This document shows, in pieces, positions 49,796 through 63,411 of a DNA stretch of 64,000 bases; positions within the stretch are counted from its first letter, which is position 1; each line of letters begins with the position of its first letter. The position numbers and the translations under genes are program-made. Origin of the DNA: Citrus sinensis (lineage: Eukaryota > Streptophyta > Magnoliopsida > Sapindales > Rutaceae); NCBI RefSeq assembly GCF_022201045.2, contig NC_068559.1:29209501-29273500 (forward strand), given 5' to 3'. A model generated the notes under the pieces. That model was not told the origin of the DNA. It made no database searches and was given only the letters and a program-made list of their open reading frames with translations.

Positions 49796-52700
49796 CTAAT
49801 AAGCATACAATACTTCTTGCTCTCTTGCCTTGTATGGAGGAGGAAGCAGATCGTGTACATCAGCAAAAAGATCTTCGCGACCACGTGGTGCCTCCTCAAT
49901 AGGTGAATCCAAAACAGAGTCCGGAATTGCTACAATGGTTTCCTCAAGAAAAGATTTGACTGTCTGAAACATCAAGAAGAAACACTGTCAAATGTTGATC
50001 AAGGAAGGTTACAGAAAATATTCTAGATGAGGCACTTAATTTACGTACTTTGCAAGTTTGAAAAGCAGCATCGGCTTTGCGCTTAAACAGACCATTTCCA
50101 GGCTCTGAATGAAAGAAGTGGAGTAGGGGCTGCGGCATAGTATGTAAAAAGTATGTTATGGAAGGAATAACAGCTAAATTTGAATAAAAGTTAAAACACA
50201 CAAGTCCCACTAGGAGATGACAAGAGAGATTAATAATTTCTCTGTCATGAAATGTAAGGCCATATATAAATCTAGGAAAGAAAATTGAATGTAAGTGTTA
50301 ACGAAAAGGAAGAAGTGATAATCCAGAATGTTGAACCATATCCCTACCTTCATCACATCCCGGACATGGGGTCTATTATTGCCATATGTTCCAAGAATGG
50401 CATCCCCATATACTTGGTATTTTTCAACAACCTAAACAAGAGGAAAAAACATGTCAACAAATCATAGAAATTGAGCAGGTGAATCTATTTGGGAGTCAAA
50501 TCTACTACTGAACCTGACGTCGTGTCAGTCCACTGCTTGGTGCACCATAAATTGCAGTATCAACATGTCCCAAAGTATACCAAGGACTGCAAAATTCAGT
50601 CAACAGATCAGCCACAAGCAGTAAAACATAGGAACGTCTTGATTACATTCCTTCCCAACTTTTATCACTAAATTAGAGCAAACAGAAAATCATTTAATGA
50701 ACAAGACCAGTTCAAAAGTTTTTGCTGATGTCAGAATCATTCATTATACATACTTCTGGTATGCAGCACGTCCAACCATAACATGGTGAGCACCTTTCCT
50801 TAGCGCAGCATTTACCTGTAATGGAAAATGTCTGTTAAGTGAGCACGGAACAAATAAAATAATTCTGTTAAAGATGTGATTAACTCCTCATGAAGGCAAT
50901 TCCCAATTAGAAGAGAGCCATACATCCATATTAACCATGAACAGCAAATAAATGAAAAGATCAGTGACTCAGCTAGATTACAGAACATGAAGAGGTGGGT
51001 GGCATGAACTTCAAGACATTTGGCACTGGTAACCAATGCCAGTATTGGGTTCAGCATCAACTTTATTTTGCACATGATTATAGGTCTCATAGGTCAAAAT
51101 ACCAGTAGTTTGACAAAAGCTACCTCATCAACTGTATTAATGCCTCCATTTAGTGTAAATGTCAAGTCTGGAAAGTCACGCAAGAGGGCATAATAGTACT
51201 CATACCTGCACCAAGTAAAACCATATTACATTACATTAAAGGCAGACCTACGAAAAAGGTCAATAAAGAAAAAAAAAATCATCAGCAACCTTCTCAAACG
51301 AACCAAACTAAAGCTTAATAAAAAATGAATATGTCTAGCACATACTTCAAAGGAGGAATTGTTCGATTTTCAGCCGGGCTAATGCCATTGAGCAGTGCCT
51401 TCCGTGAATGTATGATGAAATGCCTAGTTGGGGATAAAGAAGAGACTTTATAGATGAAATCACCTGAAAAGAGGGCAGGAGGAGGCCGGGTACAAAGCTT
51501 AGCACACGTCCCAAAAAAGTTATCAGCAATAAACAGAACTATAGACAAAATCCACTCCAAGCCCAATAGGCAACAGGGAAGAAGATTACAGATTAGTTGG
51601 TTCAAGGAATTGAACTAAATTAGCATGACAACAAAGTCATCCATGGGAGACATAATCTTGCAACATAGATATAATTCCATAGCTACCAAACAAAGAAAAT
51701 TGGAAGGCATTGAAAAGAAATAGGAAAGTGAATATTGTGCAGTTTTGTGCTATCCTCCTATCAATCAGAACCTTCAACCAGTAAAATTAATCTCAAAATG
51801 GTGTTTGCATAGATGAACCATTTCAACTAGGGATCCTTCACTTTATACACTAATCAAGGAAGCTACATTATTAACTAACCACGATCCCTCCAATTATTAT
51901 CCTAACCACTTTACCACTCATCCACTGTCCTATCCATGAGAAGCTACATTTTTTACATGCATGGTTTACTTGGTTCCAGATCACTATGAACCATAAAAGA
52001 CATGGAATTTAGCAGGAAGCCATCAGCAGATATCCACTGAAAAAACCATGCAGAAACATAAACTGAAAATTCTTGTTCTTTGCTTCTTAATATCTAGCTA
52101 TTCCATGTATAATCTCTTCTTCCGAAAAGATGTTAATTTTTAAATGAAACAGCACTCTAAATTGTTTGCCTTATACACAATAAAATAAAAATAAAATGAC
52201 TTACAGAGCTGATTGTACGAATCGTGATCGTCGACACCAATTCGGCATTTGACGCTAACAGGAACATTTGTGTTGGCAGCAATTACTGACATTGCCTCGC
52301 CAACAAACTTTTTTTTGTAACAACCAAATGACTTTATGAGAGACCATTCGCAAAGAAACCATTTTATAGTCAGCTTGAAAACGACAATCCAGTCAGCTAT
52401 CATACCTTTGGATCAAGCATAAGACTAACACCAAAGCACCCATGTCCAGCTACTTTAGGACTAGGACATCCACAACTGGGCATCAGAAAAATCAAAGAAA
52501 AACGAAGGCCTGAGTTTAGTGAGAAAAGAAAAAGGAAGCATAAATAAGCTAAAAGAAATATACAAACTTTAAATTGATTTCATCATAGTTGTATGCATTG
52601 GCAAGTTCAGTCGCTTTGGCCAGGTTATCCAAGTTACTACCACCAATTTGAAGGACAATGGGATGCTGTTCTGGAGAAAATGCCAAGAATCTGTCCTGAG

Positions 52701-53565
52701 CAGCGTAATCAAATATATAATATTATACTGTGCACTAGCTACAAAGTAAGTGTTCCAAAATCTCATTAAATAAGGGAACAAACACATCTTGATAAGGACA
52801 AGACATTAAATAAAATCAAGTAAAATCCTCCTACTGCTTGCTCAAAGAATATTAAGTTCATTAGCCATTACATCAACAAGTCCCCTTGTGACATGAGCCT
52901 ACTAAAAAAGAATTAGAAATTATATATATCCAAGGTTCCTCAATACTCAATCTCAATGGTTTCCTAGTTCCTAACATTCATGTCCATAGGCCCAAAATTC
53001 CCTTTCCTAATAAATCACAAACATCTAGCGATTAACAAGGAAATAAAAGAACGGTTATTCTTTTAGTTCCCAAAACAGATAAATCATTTTATTAACTTAC
53101 CAAATTTCCCTGTTGATAAATAATTGTCTCAGCTGCAAGCATCTCTGTATAAAGCCATGCATGTTTTGAAATGAGACGGGCAAGAGTCCTATAATGATTA
53201 TCTGTCCAGTCCATCATTGGAGCAACACTGGAAATCAAGAAACCAAAGTCACTTCATCTTATTAGAATCCAAAAGTCACTTCATCTTACTAGGATCCAAA
53301 CATTCAGTAATATAGAGCCCGCAAAAAAATAAAAGACTGCAATCACTTACCTAAACCAAGGAGGGAGATATTGACTAGCAACCATCTCAGCTTTTGTATG
53401 CAGTATAATATTTTGAGTGCAAGTAGATAAGCTCCTTGGATTATTTGAATTCTTGAAGAAACTATTTACTGAAAATCTGCGATGTTTTTTCAGGAGAACA
53501 GAATCAAATGGAGTAAATGAAGATATCAAAGAAGACCCTGCAAACTTCACCATCCCTCTAATCAT
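49796..53565 (-). CDS. tRNA-dihydrouridine synthase, DusA type
   Basis: The gene encodes a 436-residue FMN-dependent enzyme reducing uridines in the tRNA D-loop. Twelve exons close in frame: 53351-53565, 53101-53227, 52568-52695, 52406-52475, 52205-52307, 51346-51463, 51124-51205, 50754-50815, 50514-50586, 50348-50431, 50049-50129 and 49796-49963. Family landmarks run in order: [101 protein letters not shown]. The N-terminal 60 residues are basic and serine-rich with no acidic residue except D21, a likely organelle transit peptide; a second Met ([10 protein letters not shown]) could give a form without it. At the usual catalytic cysteine position (GAC-LM in DusA) the sequence is GVS-LM, with Ser174, while Cys170 lies four residues earlier. 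An in-frame stop precedes the first ATG. Confidence 0.93.
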
Positions 53566-55091
53566 ACATAGCCTTCTCCTTTAGGTACCTATCCATTAAA
53601 TAAAACTACATTATACAGAAGCAAGTATAACCTTGCAAAAGAGTCCATGGAGTAAAGTTGATTTACTTGTGCAGTAACCAAAGGCATCAGGGCACACTAA
53701 AAAAGATGCTTGGAATTTGTTCACTTAAAAGATCTAGGTTCTAGGATATGTTTGTAACTGTTGTGCCTCTACTTAAGTTTGAAATCATAACTGCTTTTAT
53801 TGGACCGCAAATGGCTACCAACCACCATTAACTTATACAGTCACAGCAACTATAGATTAAGAACTTGAACAAGAATCCCAAACGAAGCCTTGGTCCCCCA
53901 CTTTAAGCACACAAAATTTCCCACATAAAAACATCCAAATAACAACTAACATTAACATGTATGTAAGCAAAGAGATTTGAATACAAAATAAAAAATAAAA
54001 TTGAACAGAAGAACACTATACAACATATGATATATATAAAGAACCTTAATTGAAAAATATACACAAAAGAAGTTCCATAAACATCTTAACATATACGAAT
54101 TTAAAGAGAGTTTGTAGTAAATGTGAATTCAATGAAGCGAATGAACACAAACTATATAAGAAAATATTTATATATTAAAAGATAAGAGAGAGGAGAGAAA
54201 GAGACTAGGGCTTGCGTGAAGGAAGATACGCGCGGCGGGAACTGAATCAACTGATGCTCAAGCTCCGACCGAGGAAGATAAAGCGTTTTATTGTTTTTTC
54301 CAGTACAGTATTTTTTAACTGCAACAAAATAATAATATTAAAATATTAAATTCTTTTTTGGGCTCAAACTGTCCGATTGAAATTGATTGGGTCCGCCATG
54401 GATCCTAACTTTAAATGTGAGCAATGCTTTTAGCACCCGATAATATCCTTATAAAAACCCAACCTTTTGTAATTATATTTTGTGAGCATGCCTGAAAAGA
54501 CAAATATAAGTTTAATTAAAATAGAAACTTTTCTGGTGGTGGAGCTCAAAATAATTTTTGAAAAATGAATAAAAAAATTACATGATGGTAAGAAATTATA
54601 AAAAGTATGTTTATATTTTATTTAATTTCTTCTAGACGATTGTAAAATTTAATTTAGACTCATTATATTATACAAATTTAAATTTGACACTTTCTTTTAT
54701 CTAAAAATTTTTATTTTTTTTTGCAAAAGAATAAATAATTTATATGAATGAAGTCAATGAGAAAGTGATAATATTTGTTGATTTAGGTTATGGGTGAAAA
54801 GAGATTATAACAAAAAGAAATATGTGTGATTTCAATTAGAATTATTTTAATCATTTTCGTAAATTTCATTTCATTTCATTTCACACGAGTTATATAATAT
54901 AATGGGATTGCGTGGCCTCTCCAAGTTCACCCCAAAGATATTAACCGGGGTCATTTAACTCAACTCAAGACCGGCGCAGACCCAGAATCAATGGATCACT
55001 AACTGATAAGTGTCATTTATGTGGTCGATAAATAACTGAACAAACGGCCGTGTAATCTCATTCATTATCATCACATTTCACAAGAGTTTCA
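53566..55091. promoter_or_regulatory. Divergent spacer between DUS and TAB2
   Basis: This gap holds the promoters of two genes transcribed away from each other. On the minus strand a pyrimidine-rich, GC-richer patch near 54180-54290 (containing GCAAGCCCTAGTCTC) looks like the DUS leader, so a leader intron may lie between there and 53566. The 54300-54900 part is AT-rich. On the TAB2 side the last 80 bases look like leader sequence. No further gene is seen. Confidence 0.5.
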
Positions 55092-57514
55092 ATGGCAGCA
55101 GCAGCTCTGAGCCTCAACAATTCAACAAGCACAAATTCGCCAACCCTTAATTCTCACAAACCCATCTCTAAATTCACTTCTTTAACAAAACCGACAAACG
55201 TCTCCTTCAATTTCTTGACAAATACCCCGCCAAGACTTCAGCATTTTCGACCAAGGCCGTCAGTGTCAGAAAGCTCACTCTCAGTACCCAAAGAAGCAGA
55301 TGCTGAAATTGAAGCTGATGATGTTGAGGATGACCCAACTCAGGAACTGAGCTATCTTGATGAAGAAACTGATCCTGAGAGCATCACAGAGTGGGAGCTG
55401 GATTTTTGCTCCAGGCCGATTCTTGATATTAGAGGAAAAAAGATATGGGAGCTTGTTGTATGTGATGGTTCACTTTCACTTCAATATACTAAGTACTTTC
55501 CTAATAATGTTATCAATAGCATCACTTTAAAGGAAGCTATTGTGGCTATATGTGATGATCTTGGGGTTCCTATACCGGAGAAAATCCGGTTCTTCAGGTG
55601 AATTCTGTCCTAATTTTTTTACTTTTACTACATCTCTGTTCATCTGTTCATGTGTGTAAATCGCGCTCTCTGTCTTTTTCTTAAGCAACTGATGATTGAT
55701 TTGTTTGTGGGTTGCAGATCACAGATGCAAACGATAATAACAAAGGCATGTAAAGAGCTAGATATAAAGCCAATCCCGAGTAAACGGGTGGGTTCGGTTA
55801 TGTTGATGAGATTCTAGTTCTTTTCTTTTCTTTTAGTGAAGTTGTGATATGTAAATACAAAGTTGATGTTTGTGGATTACAAACAAATTGAGTTAACTTC
55901 ATCTATCAATGCATTTCTTCATGAGAAATCATGTGAAATGTCATCTCATTGTTACATTTGCTGAGGATATTAAGCAAAATGTTGAAAGTTTTTCTGTGAA
56001 AAAGCCTTTTAATTTTGGAATTTTCATGTAATTTCGAGTTCTTCTTGGAGACTTTTAGGCATTTTTGTGGTTTTGCCATTGAAGTAGTACTTGAAAGAAG
56101 AGAAAATCGACTGAATACTTGTTGCTTGCCGGTCAATCCTTAATGAAGTTCTTATCCATATGCGCAAAATAATCAAATCAAATCAAACTGCTATAAAGAA
56201 ATTAGCTTGTAGTTTCATACATGGCTTCAGTTTCTACCTGGAAAAGCTCCATTCTGTTATTTACTTTGTTATTTCTGGTTGCTTCGTCATTTTTCAGTGT
56301 CTATCACTACTTCTCTGGTTGGAGGAACGCTATGAGACTGTGTATACTCGTCATACTGGTTTTCAGAAAGGATCTAAGCCGCTTCTGGCATTAGATAATC
56401 CTTTCCCAATGGAACTTCCAGACAACTTATTTGGAGACAAATGGGCATTTGTCCAGTTGCCCTTTTCAGGTGAGGGCTTAGTACTCTTGCTATAAATGAT
56501 ATTGGCAGATACAAGAGTAGTATTCCTTTTATCAGATTTACCAACTTTAGAAGTATTCTTAGATACATTGGAAATGGCATAACACTTTTTAATAATATGC
56601 ATCAATCAACCATAATCGCTTTCGATTGGAAGTTAAACTTTCAAAAGGGGTGGCAGCATGTACAAAATTCAGTCTTTAGATATCTATCTGTCAGTTATAT
56701 TTCCCAAGCTAATTCCCTAGCCCATACTAATTTTACATTCTGTTCTCAGCTGTTCAGGAAGAGGTGTCATCCTTAGAGAGCAAATTTGTATTTGGTGCAA
56801 GTCTTGATTTGGATTTATTGGGAATTGAAGTCGATGACAAAACTTTGATTCCAGGACTTGCTGTTGCTTCTTCTCGTGCAAAACCATTAGCAGGTGCACT
56901 TCCCCTTTCATCTATCTTGTATATATCAGCCATCCAATTTATACTATTTTGTTTATTTATGGTGTTCTTCCCGCCACTCTGAGGCTAGATGTAGATTAGG
57001 CCAAATGCACTCCAGTTCCTGGATTCCTGCTGTATTTGCTATGAGCTTCTACTTTAATATAGCATACATTAGCTTCATTGCTTACCAACTTTAAAAGTTG
57101 TAAGTTCTAGTCGAACTTATTGATTGTGCACTACCTGCACTTATATTTATAACCTCACCAAAGTATGCCTTATTCTATTTTATGTTTTTTTTCAAGGACT
57201 TATTCTATTTTATGTTATGAATGAACAAATAAACATTTTCCCGTGCTATTGCAGCTTGGATGAATGGGCTGGAAGTCTGCTCAATCGAAACGGACACTGC
57301 TCGAGGTTCCTTGATTCTATCTGTTGGAATATCCACGCGCTATATTTATGCTAATTATAAGAAAAATCCCGTAACAACAAGTGAAGCTGAAGCTTGGGAA
57401 GCAGCGAAGAAGGCCTGTGGGGGGTTACATTTTCTCGCCATTCAAGAAGAATTAGATTCAGAGGACTGTGTTGGATTTTGGCTTTTACTTGACTTGCCTC
57501 CTCCGCCTGTATGA
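55092..57514 (+). CDS. ATAB2: TAB2, chloroplast translation factor for photosystem I/II
   Basis: The gene encodes a 383-residue homologue of Chlamydomonas Tab2 and Arabidopsis ATAB2, an RNA-binding protein that activates translation of plastid photosystem mRNAs. Exons are 55092-55597, 55718-55787, 56298-56469, 56750-56893 and 57255-57514; frames close. The first 55 residues ([20 protein letters not shown]...) form a clear serine/threonine-rich transit peptide without acidic residues. An acidic linker follows, then the Tab2 domain: [84 protein letters not shown] and [20 protein letters not shown]. It ends [12 protein letters not shown]. The next gene to the right is a convergent PHD protein. 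Confidence 0.95.
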
Positions 57515-58349
57515 TTCCATCTAGATCAAGAGTGAAACATATATCTCCTATACTTAGATTTATCACCTTTCTTATCACATTATCATTCTCTACGTTAAAT
57601 GCCTTCAAATGGCAATATAAATCCATAGCCTATCACCTTTTTTTTCCCCCAAAGCCGACCTCATTGGGCATATATGTTATGTTGGACAGAGTCCTGTATT
57701 TATTCTTGAACCCAGATTACTGTATTCTCATTTTCCTGAAACCACGTCATCACGGCTTTTAGTAGCCCAGATACTCTGATACTGGAATACCAAAATAATC
57801 TTCTGCCGGCAGTCGTCCGAAGTTATCAAGCACTCAAAACTGTGATGCCAAAAATAGGTCGTTTTCCTTGAACAATTCACAATGATTAAAAGTCAAATAC
57901 ACACCTTTAGCACCTTGAAAGATTCAAACATTTTAATTTTCACATGAAATGCTTACACATTAGACGTGCTGTGCACTCAGTATCCAATTATCCATCAATA
58001 GCAAATGCACATCTACATGAAACTAATCTTTTCACTAGCTAGGGGGACATCTAAATACTTAGTCAATAAGATGAAATTCAGATCAAGAACAGGGGGCAAC
58101 AAAATAAAGAAAAAGGAACAGCCTGGATTTGGATTCAATCCTAACTGAACAGAGACGATTTTCTGTAAGAATAAATGAGAAACCCCCAATGGAATAACAA
58201 TGTTGTGGGGCAAGATTAGTCAACACCACTGGCAACAAGGGAAGAGCGGGAAATTGGAGCCTTAGGAATGGGAAACTGTCTCTCATCATCTGTAGTATGG
58301 AAGCAACTCCCAAGATGATATAATAAATCATAGAGCCAAAGTCAAGGAT
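57515..58349. other. Convergent 3' spacer between TAB2 and the PHD gene
   Basis: The gap is 0.8 kb and probably holds the two 3' UTRs. Short open frames inside it have no family resemblance. Confidence 0.5.
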
Positions 58350-61300
58350 TCACGACATTGACCTCTTTTGTTTTTGAGGAACAAACCGAACACCTTGTTT
58401 CCCAAGTTCCAAGGTCTTCACTCTACTATCATCTAATGTGATGGATAATGTGGAGGTGCCTTCAACAGTGTCAGTAACCACTCCCTTGTGCCTGGATTAA
58501 GGATACAATTTAAAAATAAGTAAAATAATAATAGCATCATGAACAAGAAACCTCACAGCAGAGCATTCCAGCCACTTACACGACAGTAACTGTAAAGTCT
58601 GTTTTATCTTTCTAATGGGGTGGAGGCGGAAACAAAAATACAGGAGTTAGCCTTAGATAAAATCTGAATATATCAAACTTACCATGAATTATCCGATTGC
58701 TGATGAACTTCAACTCTCTTTCCAATAGCATCCTTACCCAACTTTTTCAGAATCCAATTAGCATCCATTATCTCACTCATTAAACTGTCTTGATTTGATT
58801 GTGCAGCATCTTCATCTTCATTAAATAATGTTTTCTCCGTGAAAGGTGATGGTCTCTTTCTTTTTGACCTTTGACCTTTTATTAGACTCTTTTCTTCTTC
58901 AGGTTGAGAAACCTGAGAATTCTGATTTTCAAGATTAGGTTTTCTAAATTTAAGCCTAAGCGGAGGCTTGGAATCCTTAGGCAACGACTGCAAAACTGAT
59001 GTATCATCATTGCTTTCCCTTGAAGCATTAGGCCTGCTTTCCAACTGCTTCCAGTCACCTCTTAATGCAGCAACTTCACCCACACGGCTAACTGCAGCCC
59101 TGCTTCTGTCGATGTTTCTTTTTCTGGACAATACATGCATGTGCTCTGGTTCATGTTCATCGGCACTGCTTCCTCTACTAACTTTGGTGTTTGAATCAGA
59201 AACTTCTTGCCTAACTCTTCCAAACTTTATCACATTTCCACCTCTTCCTGCTATCTTCAAACCTCTTGATTGGCTAGAGTGGTCAACTCTATCTCCTGCA
59301 AATTGTAGATAACAACATCAATTTCAATAACAGAACCTCTGAATTGAATATCCTCCATTTGAAATTTCCAAGCAAGGCTTCATGAGCAGACCATACAAAT
59401 CTTAACAAAAGAAATTAAATTTTATCACCAAAATTACCATCACCGAGTTTAGAACTGCCATCATGCCTATCCAGCACAAACTTGCTATTCATTCTTTGCA
59501 GGCTTGGGTCTTCGATGCCTGCTCATGAGTACAAATGATATAAGCCATTTTTCATGTGAAATATAGAGTGTCCCTGAATATATTCTTCACAGAGACAATC
59601 TGAAACTGATACGTTGTTAAAGAGACATGCAATTGAAAGACTGAATAGTTTTATTTGTAAAAATTTGAAGGAAAAATAGATGGCATACCATTGGAGGTCG
59701 TCAAGTCTTGCTCCCTCTGGCAGCTTGAAGCATCAGACCGAGGAGAGTTGGTAACATTTATTTTTCGTGCACCTAGATTTATAACCAACTTCTTTGCCTT
59801 GATAGTCTTGGACTTGCTAACATGTTTTCCATCATCCTCTCCACTATCCAAGTCATGAGGTTTACTAGTCTTGAATTTTACTCTAGATATCTTATCATCG
59901 TCACTCACCATTACTTCATCTACATACTTATGTTTCAAAATCCCTGGCTGACTGATAGAACAAACCCCTTCAGTATGACTTACAATACCAGCAACAGAAG
60001 AAGGTATATCTAGTCCTTCATTTTTAGGAGACTGCGTGTCATCACCAAAGCTGTTTCCATAAGAGTGAACATCATGATATCCTTCAAAACTCTGATCAGG
60101 TTCTGGTTTACTATTTAAAGGCATCTGGTATCCCTTTTTCCTTGGGTACTTCTTATTTAACCATTTTTTTCCATGTTCCTTGACTTTTTTAGGTGACTTA
60201 TCAACTACTCCTTTAAGAGAGAGCTTTAAAGAACGCCCAAATTCATTCTTTAATACAACGGGACCATTTTCTTCATCATCTGAATATGGTGAGATAGAAA
60301 ATATTTCGTCTTCAGTCGGCAAACCTGCAGCAGCCCTTAAGCTAGCAATTAGGTCTTTATCAGCCATATCTTTTCTCCTCCAAAGTTCACGAACTGCATC
60401 CTCAAGATCCCTGACCTGACAATACAGATTAAATTTAGAAAAAATAAAATGGACACTGACAAGAGAAAGAAAGCACCAAATATAACATACTGAAAACAAT
60501 CCTACAAAGTCCCCGCCATGCTGCAGAAAGAGAGAGATTGAAAAAATAAATATCAAATTCAAACAAACCTGGTAGCATTCTCCACGACATGTAGGACATC
60601 TATATTGAAGATTTCCATCTACTTGAAACTGCAAATATTTTTCATCACTGCAAAACATTTTTTTACAAATAAGCATTTCCCATATCTAAAAGGTATAAAA
60701 TCAAAGATAGCACAGTAGAAGAGATCTCATTGTATCTTTTAATGAACAAGGGTGACAGCAAACCTGATGCCATCACACTGGCAGTGCACCCATCGCTGGC
60801 AAACATCACAGCAAACCATTGGTGTCGATTCTGAATCTCTATAAACCTACAAGGTTAGGCAAAGAAATCTAGTCAACTTCCTTCATATGAAATATTTCAA
60901 ATAGACAGTTAACCATATGTCAAGAACTCACAAAAGGGCAGAGGAAGAAATAGAGAGAAAGCAAAAAGTAATTATCAGACCGCAAGCGCATCCTCAATTA
61001 ATTATTCACTAGAGAAATAAAAGCTGCTAAATCATTGACATTTGGGACCTATTTCCACCTAATGATAAAGAATTCAATTGCTAACATCTATCATGCCAAC
61101 AACCACAATAACAGCGAGTGGAAGTTGATACAATCAAAGAAACGAAAGCATCCACATTCCTGGAGGGGGAAAAAAAGGTACCTTCAAACAAACAGGGCAA
61201 TAATTACCCTTTACAAACAACCTTCCACAAGCATCACAACAAGTATATCCCAGAAACCACCTGTAACATAAGAAAAAATGATAACTAAACCTATCGACAG

Positions 61301-63411
61301 TAAAGGAGCTACCAGCAAATTCAGCAAAATGAACTGAAAAATCCATCAACTAAGGAAGCAAGACAAATTTAAAGCAAAAAGGATGCACACGGTGTTAACA
61401 ATCATTACCGCACGCTAAGGCCATTTCCTGGTACATTGGATCCACAGCTGTGACACTTTGTATGCTTGGGGCACAAATATGGCCCAGAACTAACATTCTA
61501 CATCAACCAAAAAGATAAAATAAATAGTGTTTTCTCGCTAAGACATGAAAGCACAAGCATAAACTATGAAAAGCCTACCTTGTGCGGAGGATGCTGACAG
61601 TAACAATGATAAGCAGCATCACACCGTCTACAAAACATAAATTTATTTGGATCTCCTGTTCTTCGGCAAATCTATATAAAAAGAAGAGATTAAAGTGTAA
61701 GAACAAAACTAAACAGAATTGAAATCATATTGCAAAAATTATAACAGCCCTGCCTCCGGAAGTTACAATAGCAGTTATATGTGCGGATAACATGTTGAAA
61801 AGAGAGTTTATACGGTCAAAAATCATTACTCCAATTGATACAAGAGGGAAAAATTATGCTGCTTCTCTGAGTCTTTTCAATATAAAGAAAGAACTGGTAA
61901 AAAATAAAAAGTGGAAGAGAAACCAGGTATATAAGAAATGAGGAAACAATAATCTATAACCAGAGTCAACATGAAACAGAGGAGAATTTACTACTCACAC
62001 ACCAAAAGAAGCAAGACTGTTAGATAATACATGTCAAAGAGTACCTCACAAATTCGACAAGATGGGCACTTCCACGAGCTCCAATGAAATAAATCTGCAA
62101 ATAAAGCCCCATATGAGAACGATGTCCGTTTGCAACATCACAACTATAAGGCCGTAATATGGTACCTCTGTTTTGAGCCCAATTTTTCAAGCAATTCCTG
62201 TGGTACTTCTTGCCACAACTTTTGCAAGAAAGCATCCTCCTTGCTCTTTCACAACCCTCATTTTCACCCACAAAGCAAAGTCGGCACATTACATTTGTGT
62301 TGGACTGACCCTGCTCTTCTCCAGCAATATCTTTTGAGGCAGTCTGCACAAGTAAAGAAAATGATTCAACAACGAGATAAACTCAAATGATCTCACAAGG
62401 AGGTTGAGAACTTTCTCTCGGAATCCCTCCTTAAAAGTCCTACCAAAGGTTTTTGACAGTAATTTGTTTCCTATCTTCTCTCTTTCAATTAAAGGAAACA
62501 AAGGTCAAAACAGTCCATATCAGACAACCAAATTCTAGAACAACAAAACAAGTCGTGAAAAATGCATTAGCTTGCAGCAGTAATGAGTGACATCTACCAC
62601 CTGTAAGGATACTCAACAAAAATGCTAAAGCCATCTGAACCGAAATGTACGTTATATAGGTTACAATGGCCAAGAGATATATACATTAATAACAGATTCC
62701 TACAAGAGTCTCATTTGCAGTAAAAATATACTAAAGCACATTATTACTTGAATTAAAAAACAAACAAAAAAATCTAGAATAATAAGAAAAATAATAAATT
62801 AAGCTGAAAATTCAAGAACCTAACCACCAATTTTTTAAATTATCGAAATAGAAGAGAACATCAAAAGCAAAATCAAGAACCGTACGGCAACATAGCCGGA
62901 CTCGAATCGTCTAGCATAATCCTCAGCTGCGACCATCGCAGCGGCGGCTTTGCGTTGCAACGCCACACGCTTAGTCTGCGCCGACACAGCAGCGGCGGCC
63001 TCCTCCGCCGCATCAAGACCAGCTCCATCAACAACAGCAACAGCCGGCGGCGGAGGCAGCGGAACCTCAGGAACAAGAACCTGAACCGTACTCTCCTCTT
63101 TTGAAACCCTAAATCTCCCCAAAGGATCTTTCAAAAACTCCTCCACCAAGACAACATCGTGAACGAAGTCGTTTCGCGCCTTCGAACTCTGAACGCTCCG
63201 CGGAAACCCTAGCGTGCAGAAGCAAATTCGCTTGCTGCAAACAGCCAAACAAAGAGAGTAATTAAAATGAAAGAGCAGCCGCGAAAGAGAGAGCGCTATA
63301 GAGGGAAAAAGAGAGAAGCTCGCTCTATTAAGTGATGATAATGATAATGATAATAATAATAATAGTAATACAACAATACCATGTAATTGGGCAAGCAACG
63401 TGAAAGGCCAT
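58350..63411 (-). CDS. Triple-PHD/RING zinc-finger nuclear protein
   Basis: The gene encodes an 864-residue probable chromatin reader. Thirteen exons close in frame: 63380-63411, 62886-63234, 62166-62343, 62045-62094, 61579-61671, 61409-61497, 61182-61260, 60764-60846, 60569-60647, 59689-60415, 59438-59518, 58683-59295 and 58350-58491. An N-terminal alanine/proline-rich region (EEAAAAVSAQTKRVALQRKA) precedes a row of zinc fingers: CRLC...CKSCGKKYHRNCL (about 147-200), CRICEICRRTGDPNKFMFCR with CDAAYHCYC (about 198-245), a CHSCGSN/CDACGRLF/CPVC linker, and MVCCDVCQRWVHCQCDGISD with CPTCRGEC (about 300-341). The long basic, serine-rich tail carries RSKRKRPSPF, a nuclear-localisation-type signal, and ends with a Tudor-like strand set (HKGVVTDTVEGTSTLSITLD). 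It matches my memory of At3g08020-type proteins. Neighbour TAB2 is convergent. Confidence 0.94.

Noticed and set aside
58968-59312. Plus-strand 114-residue open frame opposite the PHD gene
   Set aside because: It is an antisense shadow of a long coding exon.
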